Translations under genes and position numbers: made by a program | Part shown: positions 24,845-33,722 of the stretch, in pieces | Layout of the letters: every line of letters starts with the position of its first letter | Numbering within the stretch: the stretch's first letter is position 1 | Notes under the pieces: model-generated | What the model was told of the DNA's origin: nothing | The model's input: only the letters and a program-made list of their open reading frames with translations | The model's database searches: none | DNA from: Actinomycetota bacterium | Lineage (GTDB): Bacteria; Actinomycetota; Actinomycetes; Nanopelagicales; Nanopelagicaceae | Length of the DNA stretch: 64,000 nucleotides | Direction: 5' to 3' | Assembly: GCA_947490845.1 (NCBI GenBank) | Contig: CANLHI010000001.1 | Coordinates: 27,234 to 91,233 of the forward strand

Positions 24845-25642
24845 TTAGAACTGAGAGCGGATATCCCAGAGATCCTTGAATACCGGATTAAATAAAGTGC
24901 TTGCTAAATATTTGACTCCATCAGATCCACCAGTGCCGGCTTTTTGACCAATAGTGCGTTCCACCATTTTCACGTGGCGATAGCGCCATTCCTGTAGGCC
25001 TTCATCGATATCCATCAGCCTTTCGCAGACCATCGCAGATTCTGGATCATTTCGATGCACGGCAAGCAATACTTCAATAACTCGTGGATCTGATTGATAG
25101 TGAGTTGATTTATCGCGCTGCAAAATCTCTGCTGGAATTTTATGTCCGCGCTTACTTAAGTAAGCCAGCGTTGAATCCCAAATCGAATTACGAGATGTAA
25201 TTTCCTTGATCTGCCCTTGCACATCTTTCGGCAAATGCGAAGATATCTTGGAATCACGTCGACCTAGTAGCGCCTCTACCTTTCTAAACTGCGCAGATTG
25301 AAAGCCGCTAGATGATGATAAATATCCACGGAACGCGTTGAATTGCAAAGGTGTCATCGTCTCTAAAATATCAACTTGGGTAACACAGACTTTAAGAATT
25401 GTGCGAATACGACCAAGTAGAGCTAGCGATTTATGGGTATCCCCAGATTCTAAGGACTTACCTGCCGCGTTAAATTCGTGAATTAATTGCTTAAACCAGA
25501 GTTCATAACTTTGGTGGATGATAATAAATAACATTTCATCATGTTCAGGCCCTTCAGATAAGGGCTTTTGAAGATTTAATAGGTCATCAATTGCTAGGTA
25601 AGAGGTGTAGGTGAGAGCTGAATCAAAATCTGATTCACTCAC
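24845..25642 (-). CDS. kynA: Tryptophan 2,3-dioxygenase
   Basis: 265 aa, the usual bacterial length. The N-terminal YTSYLAIDDLLNLQKPLS and HDEMLFIIIHQSYELWFKQLIHE match the heme-pocket and substrate region of TDO; FNAFRGYLSSSSGFQSAQFR and RYRHVKMVERTIGQKAGTGGSDGVKYL follow, with the heme-ligand His in the latter. It opens tryptophan to N-formylkynurenine. It is downstream of kynU and overlaps it by 4 bp. No arylformamidase gene (kynB) is adjacent. Confidence 0.95.
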   Translation of the reverse strand: MSESDFDSALTYTSYLAIDDLLNLQKPLSEGPEHDEMLFIIIHQSYELWFKQLIHEFNAAGKSLESGDTHKSLALLGRIRTILKVCVTQVDILETMTPLQFNAFRGYLSSSSGFQSAQFRKVEALLGRRDSKISSHLPKDVQGQIKEITSRNSIWDSTLAYLSKRGHKIPAEILQRDKSTHYQSDPRVIEVLLAVHRNDPESAMVCERLMDIDEGLQEWRYRHVKMVERTIGQKAGTGGSDGVKYLASTLFNPVFKDLWDIRSQF

Positions 25643-26913
25643 GTAACTCTCGAATCAGTTTTCTTAATTTTTTCATATTGACGAGATGAAACCAGATCGC
25701 GAATTCTTGCAAAGCCATCCCAGACTTCAACATAGGAGGTAGGAAGTGGTGCAATTGCCAATCGAATTGAGTTGGGGGTTCGGTAATCTGGAATTACATC
25801 TGCGAATTCGCGAAGTGCTACGCAAATTCGTGCAGCATCCGGATGACCTAGTGAGATATGTCCGCCACGCTCTTGTGGGTTGCGCGAAGTCAATAAAGTG
25901 AATCCCAGATCAGCAAGCCATGCGTCATAGAGCTGAATCATCATCTCGGTGCCAATTGCGGCTTTCTCAGAAATTGCTCCGATTCCAGCTTCTTCGATCA
26001 TGCCAAATGCACTTTTTATACAACGCAATCCAATTAGAGATGGACTGGCGATTTGGAATCCACGAATACCTTCGGCTTTTTCGAAGTTAGGACCCATTGC
26101 AAATTGATCACCTTGAGAGAACCAGCCTTGAATCGGGACTTGAAGTTGCGCCTGTACTTTCTTATTTACATATAACCAGGCAGGAGATCCGGGACCTGAG
26201 TTTCCATATTTATAAGTACAACCAACTGCGATATCTACGCCATTTTTATCGAAATCCATTTCAATGGCTCCCGCGGCATGGCTGGCATCCCACAACATAA
26301 GAGCGCCATGTTTGCGAGTTAAATCCGTTAAAGATTTAATGTCATTGCGCGCACCTGAGCGATATTGAATAACTTCTAAAGTCACCAGTGCAACATCATC
26401 ATTTAAGTAAGGAGTGAGAATCTCTGGAGTAATTCTTTCATTTTCGGCAGAGCCATGAGTTTCGTTATCGATAATTACCAGGTTAAGACCATGTTGTTTC
26501 GCGAGGCCTTCGAGAATGTAGCGATCTGTTGGAAAATTTGCTGCATCGGTAATTATTGTCTTGCGTCCCGGCCGAGCATTTATCGCGGCAAGTGCTAGTT
26601 GGTAGAAATTAACCGATGTTGTGTCACACGCTAGAACTTGTCCAGCAGCAGCTCCAAGTGTTGCGCGACCAATTAGATCTCCAGTTGGCTGAGCTTCATC
26701 GACCCAGTGGCCCCATCCAGTTACTACTTCTGGGCCCCACTCATTTTTCATAAAAGAATTAACGGCATCAATTGTCGAAAGCGGAAGTCGACCTAGTGAA
26801 TTTCCATCTAGATAACAGATATTTGGATCACTAATCACAAATTGTGAGCGAAAACGTGCCAGTGGATCACGAGAATCTAGGTCTAGTGCGAATTGTCGGT
26901 CAGTGGCTTTCAT
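25639..26913 (-). CDS. kynU: Kynureninase
   Basis: 424 aa. PLP enzyme cleaving kynurenine to anthranilate and alanine. The sequence shows YLDGNSLGRLP near the N-terminus, the PLP Asp region LWDASHAAGA, the lysine context CTYKYGNSGPGSPAW (canonical enzymes have CTYKYLNGGPG) and QGWFSQGDQFAMG. First gene of a two-gene operon with kynA. The product anthranilate could feed tryptophan resynthesis or be excreted. The missing formamidase step may be supplied from elsewhere or be spontaneous. Confidence 0.93.
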   Translation of the reverse strand: MKATDRQFALDLDSRDPLARFRSQFVISDPNICYLDGNSLGRLPLSTIDAVNSFMKNEWGPEVVTGWGHWVDEAQPTGDLIGRATLGAAAGQVLACDTTSVNFYQLALAAINARPGRKTIITDAANFPTDRYILEGLAKQHGLNLVIIDNETHGSAENERITPEILTPYLNDDVALVTLEVIQYRSGARNDIKSLTDLTRKHGALMLWDASHAAGAIEMDFDKNGVDIAVGCTYKYGNSGPGSPAWLYVNKKVQAQLQVPIQGWFSQGDQFAMGPNFEKAEGIRGFQIASPSLIGLRCIKSAFGMIEEAGIGAISEKAAIGTEMMIQLYDAWLADLGFTLLTSRNPQERGGHISLGHPDAARICVALREFADVIPDYRTPNSIRLAIAPLPTSYVEVWDGFARIRDLVSSRQYEKIKKTDSRVT

Positions 26914-26937
26914 AGTTGAAAGGTACGCTCTCCCATC

Positions 26938-28707
26938 GTGGCGCGCAATCTTGTAAATATCGAAGAGGTCAGTAAAGCCTTTGATATTAGAGCGCTGCTC
27001 GAAAGAGTTTCTTTAGGTGTTTCTGAGGGCGAACGCATCGGAATAGTTGGTCGCAATGGCTCAGGAAAAAGCACTTTGATGAAAATTATTGCGGCAGTTG
27101 AAAGTCCAGATCAAGGTCGAGTAACAAAATCAAACTCGGTAAAAATTGGTTTACTTTCACAAGTTGATAAAGCAGATCCAAATGCAACTGTCGGTGATGT
27201 TGTGCTTGGCGATAAAGCCAAACACGAGTGGGCTAGCGATGCTGGAATCCGCGAAGTCTTTACTGGTCTATTCGGAGGATTTGATGACCATTTATTTGAG
27301 AGAACTTTTGGAACTTTATCTGGCGGAGAAAAACGTCGCGTCGGATTGGCAAAGTTATTAATCGATGATTTAGATCTGATTCTTCTTGATGAGCCAACTA
27401 ACCATTTAGATGTGGAAGGCGTTGCCTGGCTGGCAAGCCATTTAAATAACCGTAGATCTCTGGCCGTATTGGTGATTACTCACGATCGCTGGTTCTTAGA
27501 TGCTGTTACTGATCGAACCTGGGAAGTCGTTGCCGGCAAAGTGGAAGAGTATGACGGCGGATATTCAGCATTTGTATTGGCAAAAGCAGAACGTGCGCGC
27601 CAAGCCAATGCGATGGATGCCAGACGAAACAATTTAATCCGAAAAGAACTTGCGTGGCTACGAAGAGGTGCGCCAGCACGTACCACCAAACCAAAATTTC
27701 GCGTTGATGCTGCAAATGTTTTAATCGCAGAAGAACCCGCACCGCGTGATCAAGGCGAGCTCTTAAAGTTTGCGCGCAACCGACTTGGAAATACAGTCTA
27801 TGAAGCACATCATCTACAAGTGCGAGCGGGTGATAAAGAGCTGATTGATGATCTTTATTGGAATGTTGGGCCAGGTGACCGCATTGGAATTGTCGGAATC
27901 AATGGCGCCGGTAAAACCACTTTGATGCGTACTTTAGTCGGGGAAATTCAGCCTTTTGCTGGCAAATTAGTTACTGGCGTGACTGTCAAAGCCGCATTTC
28001 TCACACAGCATTTAGATGAATTAAATCCACAGTGGCGAGTTCTTGAGGCAGTTGAAAAAGTTGCAGCGCACATCGAACTCGGAAATGGAAAATCACTTTC
28101 CGCATCTCAACTCTGTGAGCGATTAGGTTTCGATAAAGATTCACAATGGACGCCGGTTGGGGATCTCTCTGGTGGCGAAAAACGCAGATTGCAGTTAACC
28201 CGCCTATTAATGGATTCTCCGAATGTTTTATTGCTAGATGAGCCAACAAATGATTTCGATATCGAAACCCTTACTGAACTTGAAGATCTATTGGATAGCT
28301 ATGGTGGAACTCTGGTTGTGATTTCCCACGATCGCTATTTTCTGGAAAGAGTTTGCGATCGCTTTGTTGGTCTACTGGGAGACAAGGCACTGCGTGATTT
28401 GCCACGTGGTGTGGATCAATATCTTGAGCAAAGGGCCGCTGCAATGCCAGGTGGGGGAGCAGAAGAGAAAAGCAAAACAATTTCATCTGCGGCAGAGCAA
28501 CGCCAATTTAAGAAAGATTTAGCGCGCCTGGAAAGGCAGATCGAGAAAGCAAGGGTGCGGATAACCGAATTGGAGCAGGAGCAGTCGGCAGCCGCTTTTG
28601 ATCCAGCAGAATTATCACGAGTAACAAGAGATCTGGAATCCGCGCGGGTGGAATTTAGCTCTCGCGAGGAAGAATGGCTCGAAGTTACGCTTCTTCTTGA
28701 GCCATAA
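26938..28707 (+). CDS. ABC-F family ATPase (Uup-like)
   Basis: 589 aa, GTG start 26938, no membrane domain. Two tandem ATPase domains: Walker A GRNGSGKST and GINGAGKTT, signature LSGGEKRRVGL and LSGGEKRRLQL, Walker B LILLDEPTNHLD and LLLDEPTNDFD. Between them lies the ABC-F linker, including LAWLRRGAPARTTKPKFR, a Uup-type stretch. The C-terminal 90 residues form a predicted coiled coil (FKKDLARLERQIEKARVRI). ABC-F proteins act on ribosomes or DNA structure rather than transport. The start lies 24 bp from kynU, divergent. Confidence 0.88.
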   Translation: MARNLVNIEEVSKAFDIRALLERVSLGVSEGERIGIVGRNGSGKSTLMKIIAAVESPDQGRVTKSNSVKIGLLSQVDKADPNATVGDVVLGDKAKHEWASDAGIREVFTGLFGGFDDHLFERTFGTLSGGEKRRVGLAKLLIDDLDLILLDEPTNHLDVEGVAWLASHLNNRRSLAVLVITHDRWFLDAVTDRTWEVVAGKVEEYDGGYSAFVLAKAERARQANAMDARRNNLIRKELAWLRRGAPARTTKPKFRVDAANVLIAEEPAPRDQGELLKFARNRLGNTVYEAHHLQVRAGDKELIDDLYWNVGPGDRIGIVGINGAGKTTLMRTLVGEIQPFAGKLVTGVTVKAAFLTQHLDELNPQWRVLEAVEKVAAHIELGNGKSLSASQLCERLGFDKDSQWTPVGDLSGGEKRRLQLTRLLMDSPNVLLLDEPTNDFDIETLTELEDLLDSYGGTLVVISHDRYFLERVCDRFVGLLGDKALRDLPRGVDQYLEQRAAAMPGGGAEEKSKTISSAAEQRQFKKDLARLERQIEKARVRITELEQEQSAAAFDPAELSRVTRDLESARVEFSSREEEWLEVTLLLEP

Positions 28708-28721
28708 GATAAAATATTTAC

Positions 28722-29252
28722 ATGAGCAAAATTTCACACGCCGTAGAATCCATTCTCTTCCGAAGCCGCTTTTTATTGGCTCCGCTATACCTTGGTTTAG
28801 TCGGCGCATTGGCGCTTTTGGCTTATCGATTTGTTATTGAGTTTTGGCATTTAGCTGAAAAAACGGCAGATATGTCCGCAAGTGAATTTACCTTGTCACT
28901 GTTAGCGCTCTTGGATCTGACGCTGCTGGCAAACTTAATTTTAATGGTGATCTTTGCTGGATATGAAAACTTTGTTTCCCGAATTGATATTGCAACTGAA
29001 TCTAAAGACCGTCCACACTGGATGGGTACTATCGATTTCAGCGGGCTAAAAATAAAGTTAATCGGTTCATTGGTTGCTATTTCCGTTATTGAACTCCTGA
29101 AAGATTTCATCGAGCTAGCAGGTGAAGCCGAAGTTGGAGAAGGAACTATCTGGCGTATCGCAATCCACCTAACCTTCGTAATTTCTGGTGTCTTATTTGC
29201 ACTGATGGATTGGATTGCAGATAAACGCAAGTTTGACGGCACACATTCTTAG
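28722..29252 (+). CDS. YqhA/UPF0114 family membrane protein
   Basis: 176 aa with three to four hydrophobic segments. The N-terminus ESILFRSRFLLAPLYLGLVGALALLAY and the central LTLLANLILMVIFAGYENFVSRID are the family signature. The function is unknown; it is an inner-membrane protein. It starts 14 bp after the ABC-F stop, and its TAG overlaps the GTG of the DMT gene by one base, suggesting an operon. Confidence 0.85.
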   Translation: MSKISHAVESILFRSRFLLAPLYLGLVGALALLAYRFVIEFWHLAEKTADMSASEFTLSLLALLDLTLLANLILMVIFAGYENFVSRIDIATESKDRPHWMGTIDFSGLKIKLIGSLVAISVIELLKDFIELAGEAEVGEGTIWRIAIHLTFVISGVLFALMDWIADKRKFDGTHS

Positions 29253-30223
29253 TGAAGTCATCTGCGCTAAATAAGGGCAATACTCGTTTAGATATTCTCG
29301 CTGCAATCTCGGGTGTAATGATCGCTGTGCAGGCGCGTGCCAATGGTGAACTCTCTTATCGAATGGGAAACCCAATTGAAGCCGCATTAGTATCTTTCGG
29401 TTCCGGGTTAATTATTATTTCCTTAATTTCCATCTTCAGCCCAGCAATTAAAAACGGAGTTAGAAATCTACGTGGTGCCCTTAAGCGTAAAGAAATTCCA
29501 CCTTGGACTCTCTTTGCCGGAATGCTTGGTGGAAGTTTTGTAGCTGTGCAAACTCAGATAGTTCCAATCATTGGTGTTGCAATTTATTCGGTGGCATCAA
29601 TTGCCGGCCAGACCGCAACTTCATTATTAGTAGATCGCATCGGCTTAACTGGTGGTGGAAAGAAGCGCATAACTCTTAGGCGTGTAGCGGCTGCTGGAAT
29701 AACAGTATTAGCAGTACTAATTTCCGTCCTTGATCGCATAGAAGCCAACAACCTTTCAGTCATAGCGGTCTTATTAGGCTGCTTTGCTGGGGCAATTGTG
29801 GGCGTGCAACGAGCGCTAAATGGTCAAATTAACGAAAGCACACAACAAAGCTTTACCACTTCTCTGCTTAATTTCATTATGGGAACTAGTTTTCTAGTAA
29901 TTTTTCTAGCCATCGGCATGTTAATAAATAGAGCCGAGATAGTTTCACTTCCAGCGGGACCATGGTGGATGTATACGGGTGGAACTATCGGAATTATTTA
30001 CATCGCTTTCACTTCAACGATAGTTCAACATTTGGGTGTATTAACTTTCACGCTAATTAGCGTTGGGGGGCAGTTAGTTGGTTCGTTGTTGATTGACTTC
30101 TACTCACCAACTGAAGGTGTGCAGGTAAGCGCCTATTTGGTAACCGGAATTGTTATGACTTATCTTGGCGTTATTGTGGGCGGCGTCGGTAATTTACCAA
30201 AGCTGAAATTAGCGAAGCGCTGA
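29252..30223 (+). CDS. DMT-superfamily transporter with two YdcZ/DUF606 halves
   Basis: 323 aa, GTG start overlapping the upstream TAG. About ten membrane helices are arranged as two homologous halves: AAISGVMIAVQARANGELSYRMGNPIEAAL in the first and LLGCFAGAIVGVQRALNGQINEST in the second, each followed by a five-helix bundle. Single YdcZ proteins are about 140 aa and pair up; here they are fused. The substrate is unknown. The last 53 bp overlap dedA in antisense. Confidence 0.82.
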   Translation: MKSSALNKGNTRLDILAAISGVMIAVQARANGELSYRMGNPIEAALVSFGSGLIIISLISIFSPAIKNGVRNLRGALKRKEIPPWTLFAGMLGGSFVAVQTQIVPIIGVAIYSVASIAGQTATSLLVDRIGLTGGGKKRITLRRVAAAGITVLAVLISVLDRIEANNLSVIAVLLGCFAGAIVGVQRALNGQINESTQQSFTTSLLNFIMGTSFLVIFLAIGMLINRAEIVSLPAGPWWMYTGGTIGIIYIAFTSTIVQHLGVLTFTLISVGGQLVGSLLIDFYSPTEGVQVSAYLVTGIVMTYLGVIVGGVGNLPKLKLAKR

Positions 30224-30773
30224 TAAAGAAGCCCGCAATTGCATATGAGGAACTCTTGACCCAAGGCAGCGTCGCTGCGTAATAACCCGCCAAAGTAATT
30301 CCAACACCCCATAAAAGAGCGCCGAGCGTATTTGCGGATAAGAATTTGTAGTAATTCATCTTGGCAGCGCCAGCAATTGGTGGGACGAAAGTACGAATCC
30401 AAGGGAAGAAGCGCGCCGCAACAACTGCCCACCAACCAGTTTTGTCATAGAAAGCTTCAGCATTAACAATCATTCGTGCAACTCTGGGTGACTTTCTCTT
30501 ATCTAGATAGGGGCGCCCAACAACGCGACCAATCACAAATCCAACTTGATCTCCAAAAAAAGCAGCGAGAAAAATGATTGAAACTAAAATAATAATATTT
30601 ATATTTCCGTGAGCTGCTGCAACTATGCCTGCGCTAAATAGAATCGAATCACCTGGCAAGAAAAAGCCAAAAAGTAAGCCTGTCTCGATAAAAACTATCG
30701 CCCCGATAACTAGATAGAAGATAAATGGGGCAAGCGTTGAAAGTTGGGCATCAAAGGATGCGGCTAACTCCAT
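30171..30773 (-). CDS. DedA-family membrane protein
   Basis: 200 aa. Family motifs FGFFLPGDSILFSAG and VVAARFFPWIRTFVPPIAGAAKM are visible, the latter with the conserved arginines. Four to five membrane segments are seen. DedA proteins support lipid-carrier recycling and envelope homeostasis. The ATG directly abuts the TAA of the malic enzyme gene upstream (no gap), and the 3' end overlaps the DMT gene by 53 bp. Confidence 0.9.
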   Translation of the reverse strand: MELAASFDAQLSTLAPFIFYLVIGAIVFIETGLLFGFFLPGDSILFSAGIVAAAHGNINIIILVSIIFLAAFFGDQVGFVIGRVVGRPYLDKRKSPRVARMIVNAEAFYDKTGWWAVVAARFFPWIRTFVPPIAGAAKMNYYKFLSANTLGALLWGVGITLAGYYAATLPWVKSSSYAIAGFFISASLISALVNYRRRPQ

Positions 30774-32093
30774 TTAAACGCTCTTTTTAACCGCAGCAGC
30801 CACCTTTGTGACCACTTGTGGGTCAAAAACGCTGGGCACTATGAATGAGGCATTTAGTTGAGATGGTGTAACGCATGATGCGATCGCTTCGGCAGCAGCA
30901 ATTAATAGTTCATCGGTGATCTTATTCGCATTTGCATCCAGTAGACCACGGAAAATACCTGGGAACGCTAAGACATTATTGATCTGATTTGGTTGATCAC
31001 TTCTACCAGTTGCAACAACAGTTGCATACTTGCGTGCGATCACTGGATCAATTTCGGGATCTGGATTAGCCAGTGCAAAAACAATCGAACCCTTCGCCAT
31101 TGCTGCGACGTCATTTTCCGTTAAGACATTTGGAGCACTTACTCCAATGAATACATCTGCGCCCTTCATGGCATCTGAGATATTGCCGGTGAAACCTTCA
31201 GTCACGCAGCCTTTTATATCGAAGGCAATTATGGTCTTGGCTCCACTCTTGGTGAGCAACCTGGCAATTGCTGTTCCTGCGGCCCCGGCACCACTCATTA
31301 CGATTCTTACATCACTCAGCTTCTTATTAACTAAATTTAGAGAATTAGTTAATGCGGCTAGTACGACAATTGCAGTTCCGTGTTGATCATCATGAAAAAC
31401 TGGAATATCCAATAAATCTCGTAAGCGCGCTTCGATTTCAAAGCAGCGTGGCGCAGATATATCTTCTAGGTTTATTCCGCCATAAACGGGGGCGATTAAC
31501 TGAACTGTGCGAACGATTTCATCAACATCTTGAGTGTCTAAACAAACTGGCCAAGCATCAACGTCAGCAAATCGCTTAAATAGCGCGGCCTTACCTTCCA
31601 TAACTGGCAAAGCTGCTGCAGGCCCGATATTTCCCAGACCTAAAACTGCAGAACCATCGGTAACAACTGCGACAGTATTTCGCTTCATCGTTAAACGACG
31701 CACATCCGATGGATCTTCAACGATTGCTTGGCAGATACGCGCAACACCTGGGGTATATGCACGAGAGAGATCATCACGGGTCTTTAGTGGAACCTTTGAT
31801 TGAACTTCGAGTTTCCCACCAAGGTGGAGCAAAAAGGTGCGATCGCTAACTTTGCGAACCGTTAATCCGGGATGCGCAGTGAGCGCCGTTGTGATTTCTT
31901 GTGCGTGATCTGCATCGATCGTGTCACAAGTTACGTCAATTACAACTTTTCCCGATACCGATTCAACGACATCGAGAGCAGTAATAGTTGCACCAGCGTT
32001 TGTAAGTGTGGCAGTGATTAAGGCAACAGGTTGTAGTTCAGGTGATCCTTCAACACGGATTGTGATTCCGTATCCCGGAGAAGTTGATGCCAT
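30774..32093 (-). CDS. NAD(P)-dependent malic enzyme with N-terminal ACT domain
   Basis: 439 aa. Residues about 8-80 form an ACT-like fold ([21 protein letters not shown]), suggesting allosteric control by a small ligand. The malic N-domain has [15 protein letters not shown] with the catalytic Tyr and [21 protein letters not shown] with the catalytic Lys. Metal ligands are in [14 protein letters not shown] and FHDDQHGTA. The NAD domain is [16 protein letters not shown]. It converts malate to pyruvate and CO2. It starts directly after the upp stop with no gap. Confidence 0.93.
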   Translation of the reverse strand: MASTSPGYGITIRVEGSPELQPVALITATLTNAGATITALDVVESVSGKVVIDVTCDTIDADHAQEITTALTAHPGLTVRKVSDRTFLLHLGGKLEVQSKVPLKTRDDLSRAYTPGVARICQAIVEDPSDVRRLTMKRNTVAVVTDGSAVLGLGNIGPAAALPVMEGKAALFKRFADVDAWPVCLDTQDVDEIVRTVQLIAPVYGGINLEDISAPRCFEIEARLRDLLDIPVFHDDQHGTAIVVLAALTNSLNLVNKKLSDVRIVMSGAGAAGTAIARLLTKSGAKTIIAFDIKGCVTEGFTGNISDAMKGADVFIGVSAPNVLTENDVAAMAKGSIVFALANPDPEIDPVIARKYATVVATGRSDQPNQINNVLAFPGIFRGLLDANANKITDELLIAAAEAIASCVTPSQLNASFIVPSVFDPQVVTKVAAAVKKSV

Positions 32094-32732
32094 TTAAACC
32101 ACACCATAAAGGCGGTCACCAGCATCGCCAAGACCAGGAACGATGTAACCGCGCTCATTTAATTTTTCATCTAAGGCACCAGTTACGAGTGTTATCGGAA
32201 CTCCAGAATTTGCGAAAGCATCTTCCAAAACTTTTACACCCTCTGGCGCAGACAAAATGCAGATCGCAGTAATGTCATCAGCGCCACGTTCGATAAGGAA
32301 GTTAATTGCAGCAACCAACGTGCCACCAGTTGCCAACATTGGATCAAGCACGAAACATTGACGGCCGGCCAAATTCTCTGGCAGGCGATTGGCGTAGGTG
32401 CTGGCCTTTAGAGTCTTTTCATCGCGAACCATTCCGAGAAAACCAACCTCGGCAGTTGGAATCAAACGCGTCATTCCTTCGAGCATGCCAAGCCCGGCTC
32501 GGAGAATAGGAACCACCACCGGACGTGGATCAGAGAGTTTTAACCCCGTGGTTTGAGTTACAGGAGTCTTAATAGAAACTTTTTCAGTTCGGACATCGCG
32601 AGTTGCCTCATAAGCCAGGAGAGTCACTAGCTCTTCCACTAAATGACGAAATGTTGGCGAATCAGTTTTTTCATCGCGCAGAACGGTCAATTTGTGAGTT
32701 ACCAGCGGGTGGTCGGCGACGTGAACTTTCAT
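32094..32732 (-). CDS. upp: Uracil phosphoribosyltransferase
   Basis: 212 aa. [21 protein letters not shown] and the PRPP-binding loop [12 protein letters not shown] are diagnostic; the C-terminus [14 protein letters not shown] forms the uracil pocket. It salvages uracil to UMP. First gene of a tight three-gene run with the malic enzyme and dedA. Its start is close to that of the divergent TadA-associated gene. Confidence 0.96.
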   Translation of the reverse strand: MKVHVADHPLVTHKLTVLRDEKTDSPTFRHLVEELVTLLAYEATRDVRTEKVSIKTPVTQTTGLKLSDPRPVVVPILRAGLGMLEGMTRLIPTAEVGFLGMVRDEKTLKASTYANRLPENLAGRQCFVLDPMLATGGTLVAAINFLIERGADDITAICILSAPEGVKVLEDAFANSGVPITLVTGALDEKLNERGYIVPGLGDAGDRLYGVV

Positions 32733-32766
32733 GACTCATACCTTACAGGGGTTTCCAACTAGCCCA

Positions 32767-33261
32767 ATGAGTGGGAATATGTCCGATGTGAGCGATGCAA
32801 TGGTGAACGAGGTAGATATAGCAGTCGCTGCTTGGCACGAAGACGGGCGCTGGAACTTAGCTCTATTGCCTGATGCGCATGATCTACCACACATTATTGA
32901 TCGTCTTAAATCACAGCAAACAAATGGCGGCGCAATCGCACTCTTAGCAATTGATGAAGAATTCTTTATGGTGATTAGAGTCCTTGGTTCACACATCAGT
33001 ATGTTTTTAAGTGATGTAACTTGCGCCATAGATTACGAAGTTGCTGCAGACTTCTTAGAGTTATGTGATCTTGATTCTCCGGAAGAAGAAGATGAACCAC
33101 TTCCAGTCGGACATTTAGATATTTTGGCTGACTTAGGTGTTAATCAGATGGAACTTTCTGCACTCTGTGATGATGCGGAACTTTTCCCTGATGAACAACT
33201 CGAAGCAATCGCTGGTCGCTTAGGATTTGCAGAACAATTCTCAGAACTATTGGAGCTCTGA
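32767..33261 (+). CDS. TadA-associated acidic protein (TIGR03941-like)
   Basis: About 164 aa from ATG 32767; further ATGs at 32779 and 32803 are alternatives. The track start at 32731 overlaps the upp start codon and looks too long. The protein is acidic and mixed alpha/beta: VDIAVAAWHEDGRWNLALLPD, then LGSHISMFLSDVTCAIDYEVAADFL, then a run of acidic residues EEEDEPLPVGH. Actinobacteria carry such a protein next to tadA, as here. It may assist tRNA adenosine deaminase, but no biochemical role is known to me. Confidence 0.8.
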   Translation: MSGNMSDVSDAMVNEVDIAVAAWHEDGRWNLALLPDAHDLPHIIDRLKSQQTNGGAIALLAIDEEFFMVIRVLGSHISMFLSDVTCAIDYEVAADFLELCDLDSPEEEDEPLPVGHLDILADLGVNQMELSALCDDAELFPDEQLEAIAGRLGFAEQFSELLEL

Positions 33262-33290
33262 GAATTTCTAATAAGTCAGCAGAATCGCTT

Positions 33291-33722
33291 ATGGATCAAG
33301 CGATCGAAATTGCACGCCAGGGGATCGCTACCGGAGATGTTCCAGTCGGTGCCATTGTTATAAATAAAGATGGCGAAATAATTGGGCAAGGTTCAAATGA
33401 ACGTGAAGCCAACAACGATCCAACAGCGCACGCCGAAATTGTGGCGATTCGAGGCGCTGCATCCGCTATTCAAAATTCACGACTTGATGGATGCACGCTC
33501 GTAGTCACGCTAGAACCATGCGCGATGTGTGCAGGTGCGATTGCGCAATCACGCATTTCGAATCTGATATTTGGGGCGTGGGATGAAAAAGCGGGCGCGG
33601 TTGGCTCGGTTTGGGACGTTATTCGCGACCCACGCGCACTTCATAAAGTAAATGTGACAGCAGGAATTCGCGAAAGCGAATGCGCAAAGCTGTTAACTGA
33701 CTTCTTTGAAGGTCAGCGTTAA
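33291..33722 (+). CDS. tadA: tRNA-specific adenosine deaminase
   Basis: 143 aa. Zinc-dependent deaminase: the catalytic HAE motif is in DPTAHAEIVAIRGA and the PCxxC ligands in TLEPCAMCAGAIAQSRI. GAWDEKAGAVGS and the C-terminal TDFFEGQR match TadA. It converts A34 to inosine in tRNA-Arg(ACG). The start ATG 33291 gives the usual helix opening; no clear ribosome site is seen. It ends flush against the APC permease gene. Confidence 0.93.
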   Translation: MDQAIEIARQGIATGDVPVGAIVINKDGEIIGQGSNEREANNDPTAHAEIVAIRGAASAIQNSRLDGCTLVVTLEPCAMCAGAIAQSRISNLIFGAWDEKAGAVGSVWDVIRDPRALHKVNVTAGIRESECAKLLTDFFEGQR

